The position numbers and the translations under genes are program-made. From Microbotryum silenes-acaulis (Eukaryota; Basidiomycota; Microbotryomycetes; Microbotryales; Microbotryaceae): a stretch of DNA of 47,426 nucleotides. Positions 1-11,428 of this stretch are shown here, piece after piece. The stretch's first letter is position 1. Each line of letters begins with the position of its first letter. The notes beneath the pieces were generated by a model. That model ran no database searches and was not told the origin of the DNA. It worked only from the letters and a program-made list of their open reading frames with translations. The stretch spans positions 1-47,426 of the forward strand of contig QPFY01000033.1 of assembly GCA_003665825.1 (NCBI GenBank), written 5' to 3'.

Positions 1-1181
<1,181 letters not shown>

Positions 1182-1358
1182 GCGCGCGGAGCGAGCCGGG
1201 CGCATCGGCCAGGATTAGGCGCGCGGAGCGAGCCGGGCTCGGCCCAGGACTTGGGCGCGCGGAGCGAGCCTGGGACTTAGGCGCGCAGCGAGCCTGGCAC
1301 ATTGGCTCAGCCCGAGGCTCGCTGGCTGAGGACTTGGGGCGCGCGGCTCCCTTACTGT

Positions 1359-1680
1359 TATTTCGATCAACCTCTACTACGTCAGCGATGTAGTTATAGC
1401 CAAGAGTGATGAATCTCATTTCAACATACCTATTCGATCAACTCTACTACGTCAGCGATGTAGTTATAGCCAAGAGTGATGAATAGGAAGCTAACAGTAA
1501 GGGAGCCGCGCGCCCCAAGTCCTCAGCCAGGAGCCTCGGGGCTGAGCCAATGTGCCAGGCTCGCTGCGCGCGCCTAAGTCCAGGCAAGTCCTGGCCGATG
1601 TGCCCGGCTCGCTCCGCCGATGCGCCCGGCTCGCTCCGCGCGCCTAAGTCCTGACCCGAGCGGAGAGTGGATTCCTCACA
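1359..1680 (-). repeat. L1, 3' LTR of unit A1 (left end of the array)
   Basis: This LTR has the long layout with two copies of the 54-bp unit (about 1359-1414 and 1431-1484), followed by the GC-rich repeats, and ends at TCCTCACA on the + strand next to the C8 run. It is about 33 bp shorter than L2 because of losses of about 14 and 17 bp in the GC-rich repeats and several one-base indels. It overlaps fragment X by at most two bases (TA at 1359-1360), so the exact left edge is uncertain. Confidence 0.8.
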
Positions 1681-4600
1681 CCCCCCCCACGCGAACGCGA
1701 GGTAGACTTGAGCCGTGGGTGCCGCGTCCGGAGGCCTAGAGCATAGCAATGTATACCAAAAATCTTGGGACCCAGCGCTTTGGTGAATAGGTCCGCAACC
1801 ATGTCCGCTGTGCCAACGTGTGAGAGGGAGATATCGCCTCGGTTGACCATGTCGCGGACAAAATGCTCGCGGAGGCGTATGTGTCGAGTGCCGGAGGTGC
1901 GAACGGGGTCGTGAGCGACGGCGGCCGCGGCCTCGTTGTCGGTGAAGATGTGAGCTGCATCGATCGGGCGAACGTGGAGCTCGGAGAGGAGTTGCGTAAG
2001 GTAAATCGCTTCCTTACCAGCGTGCGACAAGGCGAGGTATTCGGCATCAGTGGTGGAATCCGCCACCCGAGTCTGACGTTTCGATGACCAAGAGACGGCA
2101 GAGCCAGCCAAGTAAAAAACGAAGCCCATTGTGGAGATGGACGTGTCGACGCAGGCACCCCAGTTCGCATCGGAATAACCGACCACACCCGTAACTTTGG
2201 CTGGACCGCGGGCGTAGAGTAGCTCATCGCGGTACGTGGCACGAAGGTAGCGAAGGACGTGTTTGACGGCAATCCAATGACGACGGCCAGGGTTGTTGGC
2301 GAACCGGGACAAGTACGAGACGGCGAAGGCAATGTCGGGTCGAGTGCCAAGGGAAATGTACAGGAGGGAGCCGATGGCTTGGAGGTACCACGATCGAATG
2401 CGCTCCGTTCCCTGACCCGGAACTGCTGTGAGCGAGAGGCCGGGCGTCATTGGCACTGTAGCGCCGCGTGTCGTGGTGTCGAAGTGAAACCGGGCGAGCA
2501 CGTCCATGATGTAGCGTTCCTGGGATAGGGCAATGGAGCCGTCGTCCAGGCGGCGGATTTGGATGCCGAGGATGTATTCCGCGGGCCGAGCCTTTTGACG
2601 CCGTATCGCTGTTCAAGGCCGGAGATGACGCGTTCGATCTCATCGAGGGCGGGGCTGACAATGAGGAGATCGTCGACATACAAGGCGATATAATGGGGCC
2701 GTTGCTGATCATCAATGTGAGAGTAAATGCAGTGATCAGTGCCCGTTGCCTTGTACCCGAGACTCCTGAGTGATGTGTCAATGTGGCGATTCCAGATGCG
2801 ACCGGCCTGCTTGAGACCGTAGATTGAGCGCCGCAGGCGGAGAACCTTATCGCTCGGGAAGTCGAAACCTCGTGGCGTTGTCATCCAGATATCGTGATCG
2901 AGCTCGCCGTGGAGGTAAGCCTTGTCGATGTCGGCCTGATGAACGTGGTAACCGTTGGCAGCGGCGAGGGCAAGGAGGCAGCGAATGGAGGAGAAACGGG
3001 CAACGGGTGCGAAAGTCTCCGAGAAATCGATGCCGTCGCGTTGGCGGTTACCTTGCGCTACAAGGCGTGCCTTCCGCCCTGTGACGTCACCGCGTGCATC
3101 GCGCTTGGTCTTCCAGACGAATTTGGAGGTGACGATAGTGGCGCCCGGCGGTACGGAGGATCGAGGCTCGATGGTGAACACCTGAAGTCGTCGCGCATGG
3201 CGGTGAACTCGGCGGCGGCAGCCTGAGCCCAGATGTCGTGCTCGTCGCTGGACATTGCTTCACGCCAGGTCTGAGGGTCGCTAGTGATCGATTTGATGGG
3301 CTCGATGGCTTCGAGGGCGGGGTTGTCGTCTTCTGCGGCGATGAAGGCGCGGTGGTGGCGAGAGAGGAAATCGATCTCATCAGGGGAGTCGTCATCGGAG
3401 GGCTGTTCAGCGGGGGCCATGGCGGGTGCGGGCGTCACCAGGGTGTCGTCGTCGGATTGATGTACGTCCATCAGGTTGAGGCGAACCGCGGTGTTGGAGT
3501 TGAGGAGGTCAAGCGGGTCGTCCGAGTCATCGAGGGACGGTCCCCCGGCCGAGGATGTGGCGGGCGACGAAAGCGGGGCAAGCGACGGGGACGGCGAGGG
3601 GCTGGTATCTGTAGAATTAAGTAAGGATCCGCCAGTGTACCCTGGGGCCACGTCAACGGCGCTCATGGCAGAATCATCAAGAGAGGATGAGACGTCCATG
3701 TGCGCCGACCTTACTAGTGGGGTCCTCGTCTTGACGGCTGGGGCGGGCGTGTCGGCGGGAATGACGAACTGGCGTTCGGTGTCGTCCGCATCGACGGGCG
3801 TGTTGATTGGTAGACCGGGGAAGTCGTCGTCGAGGAAGGTGGCATTTCGGCCAATCACAACCTTGTTGGTAGAATGGTCGAAGAAACGGAAAGCCTTGGA
3901 GGCGAGGTCGTAACCGGTGAAGATCACGCGCGCGGCCTTGGGGTCGAGCTTGCTGCGAAGGTTCGGCGCGACCGTGAGCCAGGCCGCGCAGCCGAACGGG
4001 TGGAGGGCGGTGGCGGTGGTGCGTTGGCCGTTCCAAACGGATTCTGGAGTCTGTTTGGCCAAAGCTGAGTGTGAGCACCTGTTTTTGCAATAAACGAAGT
4101 ATGCAGCCGCTTCATCCCAAAGGTGGCGGCAGATGGGAGTCAGCAAGGAGGGCAAGGACGCCCTCGACGATGGAGAGATTGACACGTTCGGCACGACCGT
4201 TTTGCTGAGGTGTGTAGGGGATAGAATATTGACGACGAATACCCTGGACTTGCAGAACTCCGTGAATGCGTTCGATTGGTACTCCCCGCCGTTGTCGGTG
4301 CGAAGGGTTTTTAAACGCTCGTTCGTCTCTAACTCCACTTCGGCGAGCCAAGTCTGGAAGGTCGGGAAGACGTCGCTTTTGTGATCGATCGCGTATGCCC
4401 AGAGTTTGCGAGAGTGGTCGTCAAGAAATGTGACAAGGTAGCGCTTCCCGGTCAAGGACGGAGTGGGGAACGAAAGGACATCGCTGTGCACGAGGCCGAG
4501 TCTTTCGGGGGAATGCGACTCAGAGTCGGGAAAAGGAAGACGGTGGCCTTTGGAACCAAGGCAAGCATTGCAAACAAACTCCTCTACGTCTTTGTCACTG

Positions 4601-6152
4601 TACCCGGCCCCAAACCCGTCCAGCAAACCTGCGGCGATCATCTTCTGTATAGAGGATGGGGCAAGATGGCCGAGGCAGCGGTGAAGGGTAAGCAGGGGCA
4701 CGGTCGACTCAGAACGCGAGAGAAAGGCAAGCTGCTGACACTTGGTGTGGTCCGCGTCCAAAAGGTAGAGACCGTCGTTAACCCTGGTACCGTGAGCAAT
4801 GGCCTGGCCGTCCTTGGCGATGTCGATGCCGTCGCTGGTGAAGGCGAGTCGAACGCGGTCGGTGTCGCAGAGGCGAGAGACGGAGAGGAGGTTGACGTGG
4901 AGGCCCGGCGTGTGCAGAACGCCACGCAGCGTGATCGGATGTCCGGTCTTGGCAACGAACGCTACGTCCCCATGCCGATGGCCGTGATACCGCCGGCAAT
5001 GCCGCCGATCTTGGTGTGCGCCGTCTGGCGATAAGCCGTGAATAGAGAACGATCGGCGACCATGTGTGCCGTGGCGCCCGAGTCGACTACAAAGGCATCA
5101 GTCGGGAGTTGCCGGCGAGCGAACAGGCAGGAGGCGAAATAGCCGACGTTAGGCTGTTGAGCGGCGGGGAGAGACATGTCGTCCTGGTTGTCGTCGCCGG
5201 TGTGTTTTTGTTCGCCCCGGTGCTTGCAGTCGAGGGCCCAGTGCCCTTTCTTGTGGCAGCGGCGGCAGGGGCCGGCGGGCGGGTGTTTCGCCCGTGAGGT
5301 GCAGTCGCGCAGGCGGTGGCCGGGGGCGCGGCAGGCGGGACAAGGGGAGGCGGTGGCGAGCATGGCCGAGTGTGATGACGAGAGTCCCGCCGAGCGAAGC
5401 TGGATGCGAATGCGATCCGTCAGCGTCGTGAGTTCCGGGAGGTCGCGTTGGTTGCGCTGCTCGTCCGTGAATGTGAGGCGGAAGCTGTCGAGGCAAGGTG
5501 GGACCATGGCGAGCACGTGAGTGGCGAGCACGTCGTTGAGCGAGGTTTTGGCGTCGCGGATTTCCTGCGCGATCGACATGTATTCGCGGAGCCAGGTGTC
5601 GTACGCCTCGACGGAGGCAGGCATCTTCCTGAAATCCCAAAGGCGGGCGAACAACTCGAGGGTGCGAGTGGCGTCGTCCGGTGCGAAACGAGCCTTGAGT
5701 GCGGCGAAGATGCGTGGTGCCGACAGGTCGTCGCTGGGGATGGTGTCGAGGGTGGCTGAGACGTCGGCGGAGTCGATCGAGCCAACGATGATTTCCCGCG
5801 CGGCGTCGTCACGGGCGGCAAGCTGGTCAGCCGTCCATGTCGGGGGGATGACACCGTCAAGAACGTAACCACGGACTTGATTTGGAAGCGCGAGACGGAG
5901 TTGACGTAACCAGTTCGTAAACGACTTAGGCCCGTCAAGACGAGCGTGCTTGGGGAACACGACTTTTGATGCGGTGGCGGTGTTTGCCTGCGTGGCAGTG
6001 ACGGGCGGGGTGGCGGCGGCGGCGGCGGCAGGGGGCGGTGAGGCCTGTAGAGCGGCAAGCTGTGCCTGTAGCGTGGCGATTTGCACGCTGATCGAAGGGT
6101 CAGGGGAGCTGGTGTCCCTGGGAGGCGAGGGCGGGGCGGGGGAGCTGTCCAT
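1644..6152 (-). pseudogene. gag-pol: A1 gag-pol, six single-base deletions
   Basis: This is a full-length copy of the A-type Gag-Pol from the ATG at 6152 to the TAG at 1644 (G8 tract at 1681-1688). All domains present in A2 are recognisable, but the internal region is 4564 bp against 4570 in A2, and six single-base losses account exactly for the difference. They lie near 2583 (GGGG to GGG), 3182 (TT to T), 4119 (AAAA to AAA), 4127 (CC to C), 4242 (CCCC to CCC) and 4968 (CCCCC to CCCC). All six are in homopolymers. The frame is lost after the protease, shifts out and back within integrase, and shifts again at the start of RT and before RNase H. True decay is possible, but uncorrected long-read error is at least as likely. 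Confidence 0.85.
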
Positions 6153-6244
6153 GCTGCGATGGTGCGATGGGCTGGGGCGGCTCGAGTGGCTGGGCTCGAG
6201 GGAAAATGCAAGCGGCGGGGCTGGTAGCTCGTGGGCTTATAACC

Positions 6245-6368
6245 TATTCGATCAACTCTACTACGTCAGCGATGTAGTTATAGCCAAGAGTGATGAATCT
6301 CATTTCAACATACCTATTCGATCAACTCTACTACGTCAGCGATGTAGTTATAGCCAAGAGTGATGAAT
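6245..6368 (-). repeat. 54-bp direct repeat pair inside the LTR (period 70 bp)
   Basis: Units at 6245-6298 and 6315-6368 are identical and separated by a 16-bp spacer (CTCATTTCAACATACC on the + strand). Each unit includes the LTR 3' terminal CGAATA, so the internal copy looks like an earlier LTR end. L3 and L6 carry only one unit. In B1 the period is 64 bp; in B2 and B3 it is 70 bp with different spacer bases. Confidence 0.9.
6348..6352 (-). promoter_or_regulatory. TATA-like element in the LTR (second 54-bp unit)
   Basis: Sense strand reads GGCTATAACTAC. The same element occurs in the other unit at 6278-6282. Each is followed by TGACGTAG, which resembles a bZIP/CRE half site, inside a short inverted repeat (ACTAC, 9-nt loop, GTAGT; 6260-6278 for the first unit). 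A promoter role is inferred from position in the LTR; no start site can be seen. Confidence 0.4.
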
Positions 6369-6405
6369 AGGAAGCTAACAGTAAGGGAGCCGCGCGCCCC
6401 AAGTC

Positions 6406-6431
6406 CTCAGCCAGGGAGCCTCGGGGCTGAG
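6406..6431 (-). other. LTR hairpin, 7-bp stem
   Basis: CTCAGCC at 6406-6412 pairs with GGCTGAG at 6425-6431 around a 12-nt loop. It is retained in all LTRs seen. It could shape the RNA 3' end or strand transfer, but no function can be shown. Confidence 0.45.
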
Positions 6432-6444
6432 CCAATGTGCCAGG

Positions 6445-6580
6445 CTCGCTGCGCGCGCCTAAGTCCCAGGCTCGCTCCGCGCGCCCAAGTCCTGGGCCGA
6501 TGTGCCCGGCTCGCTCCGCGCGCCTAAGTCCTGAGCCGATGCGCCCGGCTCGCTCCGCGCGCCTAAGTCCTGACCCGAGC
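6445..6580 (-). repeat. GC-rich 39-bp tandem repeats in the LTR
   Basis: Units begin CTCGCTCCGCGCG (the first CTCGCTGCGCGCG) at 6445 (26 bp, shortened), 6471 (39 bp), 6510 (39 bp) and 6549 (partial). The 39-bp period equals 13 codons. When read through in the Pol frame on the minus strand it gives repeats of [14 protein letters not shown]3 and L6 lack the 26-bp unit; B LTRs carry units of slightly different sequence. Confidence 0.85.
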
Positions 6581-9500
6581 GGAGAGTGGATTCCTCACAC
6601 CCCCCCCACGCGAACGCGAGGTAGACTTGAGCCGTGGGTGCCGCGTCCGGAGGCCTAGAGCATAGCAATGTATACCAAAAATCTTGGGACCCAGCGCTTT
6701 GGTGAATAGGTCCGCAACCATGTCCGCTGTGCCAACGTGTGAGAGGGAGATATCGCCTCGGTTGACCATGTCGCGGACAAAATGCTCGCGGAGGCGTATG
6801 TGTCGAGTGCCGGAGGTGCGAACGGGGTCGTGAGCGACGGCGGCCGCGGCCTCGTTGTCGGTGAAGATGTGAGCTGCATCGATCGGGCGAACGTGGAGCT
6901 CGGAGAGGAGTTGCGTAAGGTAAATCGCTTCCTTACCAGCGTGCGACAAGGCGAGGTATTCGGCATCAGTGGTGGAATCCGCCACCCGAGTCTGACGTTT
7001 CGATGACCAAGAGACGGCAGAGCCAGCCAAGTAAAAAACGAAGCCCATTGTGGAGATGGACGTGTCGACGCAGGCACCCCAGTTCGCATCGGAATAACCG
7101 ACCACACCCGTAACTTTGGCTGGACCGCGGGCGTAGAGTAGCTCATCGCGGTACGTGGCACGAAGGTAGCGAAGGACGTGTTTGACGGCAATCCAATGAC
7201 GACGGCCAGGGTTGTTGGCGAACCGGGACAAGTACGAGACGGCGAAGGCAATGTCGGGTCGAGTGCCAAGGGAAATGTACAGGAGGGAGCCGATGGCTTG
7301 GAGGTACCACGATCGAATGCGCTCCGTTCCCTGACCCGGAACTGCTGTGAGCGAGAGGCCGGGCGTCATTGGCACTGTAGCGCCGCGTGTCGTGGTGTCG
7401 AAGTGAAACCGGGCGAGCACGTCCATGATGTAGCGTTCCTGGGATAGGGCAATGGAGCCGTCGTCCAGGCGGCGGATTTGGATGCCGAGGATGTATTCCG
7501 CGGGGCCGAGCCTTTTGACGCCGTATCGCTGTTCAAGGCCGGAGATGACGCGTTCGATCTCATCGAGGGCGGGGCTGACAATGAGGAGATCGTCGACATA
7601 CAAGGCGATATAATGGGGCCGTTGCTGATCATCAATGTGAGAGTAAATGCAGTGATCAGTGCCCGTTGCCTTGTACCCGAGACTCCTGAGTGATGTGTCA
7701 ATGTGGCGATTCCAGATGCGACCGGCCTGCTTGAGACCGTAGATTGAGCGCCGCAGGCGGAGAACCTTATCGCTCGGGAAGTCGAAACCTCGTGGCGTTG
7801 TCATCCAGATATCGTGATCGAGCTCGCCGTGGAGGTAAGCCTTGTCGATGTCGGCCTGATGAACGTGGTAACCGTTGGCAGCGGCGAGGGCAAGGAGGCA
7901 GCGAATGGAGGAGAAACGGGCAACGGGTGCGAAAGTCTCCGAGAAATCGATGCCGTCGCGTTGGCGGTTACCTTGCGCTACAAGGCGTGCCTTCCGCCCT
8001 GTGACGTCACCGCGTGCATCGCGCTTGGTCTTCCAGACGAATTTGGAGGTGACGATAGTGGCGCCCGGCGGTACGGAGGATCGAGGCTCGATGGTGAACA
8101 CCTTGAAGTCGTCGCGCATGGCGGTGAACTCGGCGGCGGCAGCCTGAGCCCAGATGTCGTGCTCGTCGCTGGACATTGCTTCACGCCAGGTCTGAGGGTC
8201 GCTAGTGATCGATTTGATGGGCTCGATGGCTTCGAGGGCGGGGTTGTCGTCTTCTGCGGCGATGAAGGCGCGGTGGTGGCGAGAGAGGAAATCGATCTCA
8301 TCAGGGGAGTTGTCATCGGAGGGCTGTTCAGCGGGGGCCATGGCGGGTGCGGGCGTCACCAGGGTGTCGTCGTCGGATTGATGTACGTCCATCAGGTTGA
8401 GGCGAACCGCGGTGTTGGAGTTGAGGAGGTCAAGCGGGTCGTCCGAGTCATCGAGGGACGGTCCCCCGGCCGAGGATGTGGCGGGCGACGAAAGCGGGGC
8501 AAGCGACGGGGACGGCGAGGGGCTGGTATCTGTAGAATTAAGTAAGGATCCGCCAGTGTACCCTGGGGCCACGTCAACGGCGCTCATGGCAGAATCATCA
8601 AGAGAGGATGAGACGTCCATGTGCGCCGACCTTACTAGTGGGGTCCTCGTCTTGACGGCTGGGGCGGGCGTGTCGGCGGGAATGACGAACTGGCGTTCGG
8701 TGTCGTCCGCATCGACGGGCGTGTTGATTGGTAGACCGGGGAAGTCGTCGTCGAGGAAGGTGGCATTTCGGCCAATCACAACCTTGTTGGTAGAATGGTC
8801 GAAGAAACGGAAAGCCTTGGAGGCGAGGTCGTAACCGGTGAAGATCACGCGCGCGGCCTTGGGGTCGAGCTTGCTGCGAAGGTTCGGCGCGACCGTGAGC
8901 CAGGCCGCGCAGCCGAACGGGTGGAGGGCGGTGGCGGTGGTGCGTTGGCCGTTCCAAACGGATTCTGGAGTCTGTTTGGCCAAAGCTGAGTGTGAGCACC
9001 TGTTTTTGCAATAAACGAAGTATGCAGCCGCTTCATCCCAAAAGGTGGCCGGCAGATGGGAGTCAGCAAGGAGGGCAAGGACGCCCTCGACGATGGAGAG
9101 ATTGACACGTTCGGCACGACCGTTTTGCTGAGGTGTGTAGGGGATAGAATATTGACGACGAATACCCCTGGACTTGCAGAACTCCGTGAATGCGTTCGAT
9201 TGGTACTCCCCGCCGTTGTCGGTGCGAAGGGTTTTTAAACGCTCGTTCGTCTCTAACTCCACTTCGGCGAGCCAAGTCTGGAAGGTCGGGAAGACGTCGC
9301 TTTTGTGATCGATCGCGTATGCCCAGAGTTTGCGAGAGTGGTCGTCAAGAAATGTGACAAGGTAGCGCTTCCCGGTCAAGGACGGAGTGGGGAACGAAAG
9401 GACATCGCTGTGCACGAGGCCGAGTCTTTCGGGGGAATGCGACTCAGAGTCGGGAAAAGGAAGACGGTGGCCTTTGGAACCAAGGCAAGCATTGCAAACA

Positions 9501-11077
9501 AACTCCTCTACGTCTTTGTCACTGTACCCGGCCCCAAACCCGTCCAGCAAACCTGCGGCGATCATCTTCTGTATAGAGGATGGGGCAAGATGGCCGAGGC
9601 AGCGGTGAAGGGTAAGCAGGGGCACGGTCGACTCAGAACGCGAGAGAAAGGCAAGCTGCTGACACTTGGTGTGGTCCGCGTCCAAAAGGTAGAGACCGTC
9701 GTTAACCCTGGTACCGTGAGCAATGGCCTGGCCGTCCTTGGCGATGTCGATGCCGTCGCTGGTGAAGGCGAGTCGAACGCGGTCGGTGTCGCAGAGGCGA
9801 GAGACGGAGAGGAGGTTGACGTGGAGGCCCGGCGTGTGCAGAACGCCACGCAGCGTGATCGGATGTCCGGTCTTGGCAACGAACGCTACGTCCCCCATGC
9901 CGATGGCCGTGATACCGCCTGCAATGCCGCCGATCTTGGTGTGCGCCGTCTGGCGATAAGCCGTGAATAGAGAACGATCGGCGACCATGTGTGCCGTGGC
10001 GCCCGAGTCGACTACAAAGGCATCAGTCGGGAGTTGCCGGCGAGCGAACAGGCAGGAGGCGAAATAGCCGACGTTAGGCTGTTGAGCGGCGGGGAGAGAC
10101 ATGTCGTCCTGGTTGTCGTCGCCGGTGTGTTTTTGTTCGCCCCGGTGCTTGCAGTCGAGGGCCCAGTGCCCTTTCTTGTGGCAGCGGCGGCAGGGGCCGG
10201 CGGGCGGGTGTTTCGCCCGTGAGGTGCAGTCGCGCAGGCGGTGGCCGGGGGCGCGGCAGGCGGGACAAGGGGAGGCGGTGGCGAGCATGGCCGAGTGTGA
10301 TGACGAGAGTCCCGCCGAGCGAAGCTGGATGCGAATGCGATCCGTCAGCGTCGTGAGTTCCGGGAGGTCGCGTTGGTTGCGCTGCTCGTCCGTGAATGTG
10401 AGGCGGAAGCTGTCGAGGCAAGGTGGGACCATGGCGAGCACGTGAGTGGCGAGCACGTCGTTGAGCGAGGTTTTGGCGTCGCGGATTTCCTGCGCGATCG
10501 ACATGTATTCGCGGAGCCAGGTGTCGTACGCCTCGACGGAGGCAGGCATCTTCCTGAAATCCCAAAGGCGGGCGAACAACTCGAGGGTGCGAGTGGCGTC
10601 GTCCGGTGCGAAACGAGCCTTGAGTGCGGCGAAGATGCGTGGTGCCGACAGGTCGTCGCTGGGGATGGTGTCGAGGGTGGCTGAGACGTCGGCGGAGTCG
10701 ATCGAGCCAACGATGATTTCCCGCGCGGCGTCGTCACGGGCGGCAAGCTGGTCAGCCGTCCATGTCGGGGGGATGACACCGTCAAGAACGTAACCACGGA
10801 CTTGATTTGGAAGCGCGAGACGGAGTTGACGTAACCAGTTCGTAAACGACTTAGGCCCGTCAAGACGAGCGTGCTTGGGGAACACGACTTTTGATGCGGT
10901 GGCGGTGTTTGCCTGCGTGGCAGTGACGGGCGGGGTGGCGGCGGCGGCGGCGGCAGGGGGCGGTGAGGCCTGTAGAGCGGCAAGCTGTGCCTGTAGCGTG
11001 GCGATTTGCACGCTGATCGAAGGGTCAGGGGAGCTGGTGTCCCTGGGAGGCGAGGGCGGGGCGGGGGAGCTGTCCAT
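6563..11077 (-). CDS. gag-pol: A2 Gag-Pol polyprotein, intact, 1504 aa (Ty1/copia)
   Basis: This single ORF encodes all proteins for retrotransposition, with no frameshift or stop between Gag and Pol. Gag is about 1-330, with two CCHC zinc knuckles (C271/C274/H279/C284 and C296/C299/H304/C309). The protease has the active-site DSGAT at 357-361. The integrase has an HHCC finger (H491, H496, C528, C531) and a D558, D620, E656 catalytic triad with 35 residues between the last two. A low-complexity acidic and Ser/Pro linker spans about 795-945. Reverse transcriptase has D1076 in QADIDKAYL and YVDD at 1160-1163. RNase H has D1330, E1373 and D1407. The order PR-IN-RT-RH defines Ty1/copia (Pseudoviridae). 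The ATG is 92 nt from the LTR end. G8 puts the last 11 codons partly in the 3' LTR. N923 replaces the usual D. Confidence 0.95.
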   Translation of the reverse strand: MDSSPAPPSPPRDTSSPDPSISVQIATLQAQLAALQASPPPAAAAAATPPVTATQANTATASKVVFPKHARLDGPKSFTNWLRQLRLALPNQVRGYVLDGVIPPTWTADQLAARDDAAREIIVGSIDSADVSATLDTIPSDDLSAPRIFAALKARFAPDDATRTLELFARLWDFRKMPASVEAYDTWLREYMSIAQEIRDAKTSLNDVLATHVLAMVPPCLDSFRLTFTDEQRNQRDLPELTTLTDRIRIQLRSAGLSSSHSAMLATASPCPACRAPGHRLRDCTSRAKHPPAGPCRRCHKKGHWALDCKHRGEQKHTGDDNQDDMSLPAAQQPNVGYFASCLFARRQLPTDAFVVDSGATAHMVADRSLFTAYRQTAHTKIGGIAGGITAIGMGDVAFVAKTGHPITLRGVLHTPGLHVNLLSVSRLCDTDRVRLAFTSDGIDIAKDGQAIAHGTRVNDGLYLLDADHTKCQQLAFLSRSESTVPLLTLHRCLGHLAPSSIQKMIAAGLLDGFGAGYSDKDVEEFVCNACLGSKGHRLPFPDSESHSPERLGLVHSDVLSFPTPSLTGKRYLVTFLDDHSRKLWAYAIDHKSDVFPTFQTWLAEVELETNERLKTLRTDNGGEYQSNAFTEFCKSRGIRRQYSIPYTPQQNGRAERVNLSIVEGVLALLADSHLPATFWDEAAAYFVYCKNRCSHSALAKQTPESVWNGQRTTATALHPFGCAAWLTVAPNLRSKLDPKAARVIFTGYDLASKAFRFFDHSTNKVVIGRNATFLDDDFPGLPINTPVDADDTERQFVIPADTPAPAVKTRTPLVRSAHMDVSSSLDDSAMSAVDVAPGYTGGSLLNSTDTSPSPSPSLAPLSSPATSSAGGPSLDDSDDPLDLLNSNTAVRLNLMDVHQSDDDTLVTPAPAMAPAEQPSDDNSPDEIDFLSRHHRAFIAAEDDNPALEAIEPIKSITSDPQTWREAMSSDEHDIWAQAAAAEFTAMRDDFKVFTIEPRSSVPPGATIVTSKFVWKTKRDARGDVTGRKARLVAQGNRQRDGIDFSETFAPVARFSSIRCLLALAAANGYHVHQADIDKAYLHGELDHDIWMTTPRGFDFPSDKVLRLRRSIYGLKQAGRIWNRHIDTSLRSLGYKATGTDHCIYSHIDDQQRPHYIALYVDDLLIVSPALDEIERVISGLEQRYGVKRLGPAEYILGIQIRRLDDGSIALSQERYIMDVLARFHFDTTTRGATVPMTPGLSLTAVPGQGTERIRSWYLQAIGSLLYISLGTRPDIAFAVSYLSRFANNPGRRHWIAVKHVLRYLRATYRDELLYARGPAKVTGVVGYSDANWGACVDTSISTMGFVFYLAGSAVSWSSKRQTRVADSTTDAEYLALSHAGKEAIYLTQLLSELHVRPIDAAHIFTDNEAAAAVAHDPVRTSGTRHIRLREHFVRDMVNRGDISLSHVGTADMVADLFTKALGPKIFGIHCYALGLRTRHPRLKSTSRSRGGGVRNPLSARVRT
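6600..6607 (-). other. Polypurine tract of A2 (G8)
   Basis: Eight G on the sense strand lie immediately before the 3' LTR, the usual site of plus-strand priming. Tracts elsewhere: G8 at 1137-1144 (X), 1681-1688 (A1), 41492-41499 (A7) and 46777-46784 (B3); G9 at 13990-13998 (B1), 21577-21585 (A4), 22582-22590 (B2) and 31736-31744 (A5); G10 at 11429-11438 (A3) and 36565-36574 (A6). Confidence 0.75.
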
Positions 11078-11105
11078 GCTGCGATGGTGCGATGGGCTGG
11101 GGCGG

Positions 11106-11125
11106 CTCGAGTGGCTGGGCTCGAG
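11106..11125 (-). other. Inverted repeat in the Gag-Pol leader
   Basis: Two CTCGAG hexamers at 11106-11111 and 11120-11125 flank an 8-nt loop between the primer site and the ATG. The same pair is present in every A and B leader seen. A hairpin in the packaged RNA is possible but unproven. Confidence 0.4.
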
Positions 11126-11147
11126 GGAAAATGCAAGCGGCGGGGCT

Positions 11148-11169
11148 GGTAGCTCGTGGGCTTATAACC
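11148..11169 (-). other. Primer-binding site, half-tRNA type
   Basis: Starting at the first base after the 5' LTR, the sense strand reads GGTTATAAGCCCACGAG and continues to 11148. There is no TGG start that would match a tRNA 3' CCA end. Instead it resembles sites of Drosophila copia and Ty5, which pair with the anticodon arm of a cleaved tRNA. Its complement contains GGGCTTATAACC, an anticodon-loop-like CTTATAA with TAT in the anticodon place (isoleucine UAU; initiator Met would need CAT). Copies lie at 6223-6244, 18538-18559, 21200-21221, 27130-27151, 31359-31380, 36284-36305, 41115-41136 and 42215-42236. Confidence 0.6.
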
Positions 11170-11428
11170 TATTCGATCAACTCTACTACGTCAGCGATGT
11201 AGTTATAGCCAAGAGTGATGAATAGGAAGCTAACAGTAAGGGAGCCGCGCGCCCCAAGTCCTCAGCCAGGGAGCCTCGGGGCTGAGCCAATGTGCCAGGC
11301 TCGCTGCGCGCGCCCAAGTCCTGGGCCGATGTGCCCGGCTCGCTCCGCGCGCCTAAGTCCTGAGCCGATGCGCCCGGCTCGCTCCGCGCGCCTAAGTCCT
11401 GACCCGAGCGGAGAGTGGATTCCTCACA
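11170..11428 (-). repeat. L3, shared LTR between A2 (5') and A3 (3'), 259 bp short form
   Basis: It lacks 96 bp present in L2: one 70-bp promoter-unit period and the 26-bp GC-rich unit. Termini are the same as in L2. It is followed by a G10 tract, a combination seen again at L6. Confidence 0.92.

Larger units (their letters stand above)
6245..6599 (-). repeat. L2, shared LTR between A1 (5') and A2 (3'), 355 bp long form
   Basis: In sense orientation it starts TGTGAGG and ends CGAATA. The left flank is the A1 primer site (6223-6244) and the right flank is the A2 C8 run. It contains two 54-bp promoter-like units, a hairpin and 39-bp repeats. L4, L5 and L7 have the same length and layout. Confidence 0.92.

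Noticed and set aside
1644..6152. A1 as an old, decayed pseudogene
   Set aside because: Apart from six one-base homopolymer losses it appears the same as the intact units. Old decay would bring substitutions and stops as well.
5420..6211. Alternative Gag start upstream of the ATG (frame beginning near 6211)
   Set aside because: It uses a TTG, lies in another frame and gives a low-complexity Pro/Arg/Ser product without Gag features. The ATG at 6152 leads straight into the conserved polyprotein.
6406..6431. LTR hairpin as a bacterial-type terminator
   Set aside because: The element is eukaryotic, the stem is only 7 bp and no U-run follows.
6445..6580. CRISPR-like spaced repeats
   Set aside because: Units are contiguous 39-bp tandem copies within an LTR, without unique spacers or cas genes.
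7814..8545. A 243-codon open frame opposite pol, repeated in every copy, and a 221-codon one opposite integrase (9305-9970)
   Set aside because: They lie wholly antisense to the conserved integrase/RT coding frame, show no recognisable domain, and are expected from GC-rich codon use. Their repetition follows from the repeat of the element.
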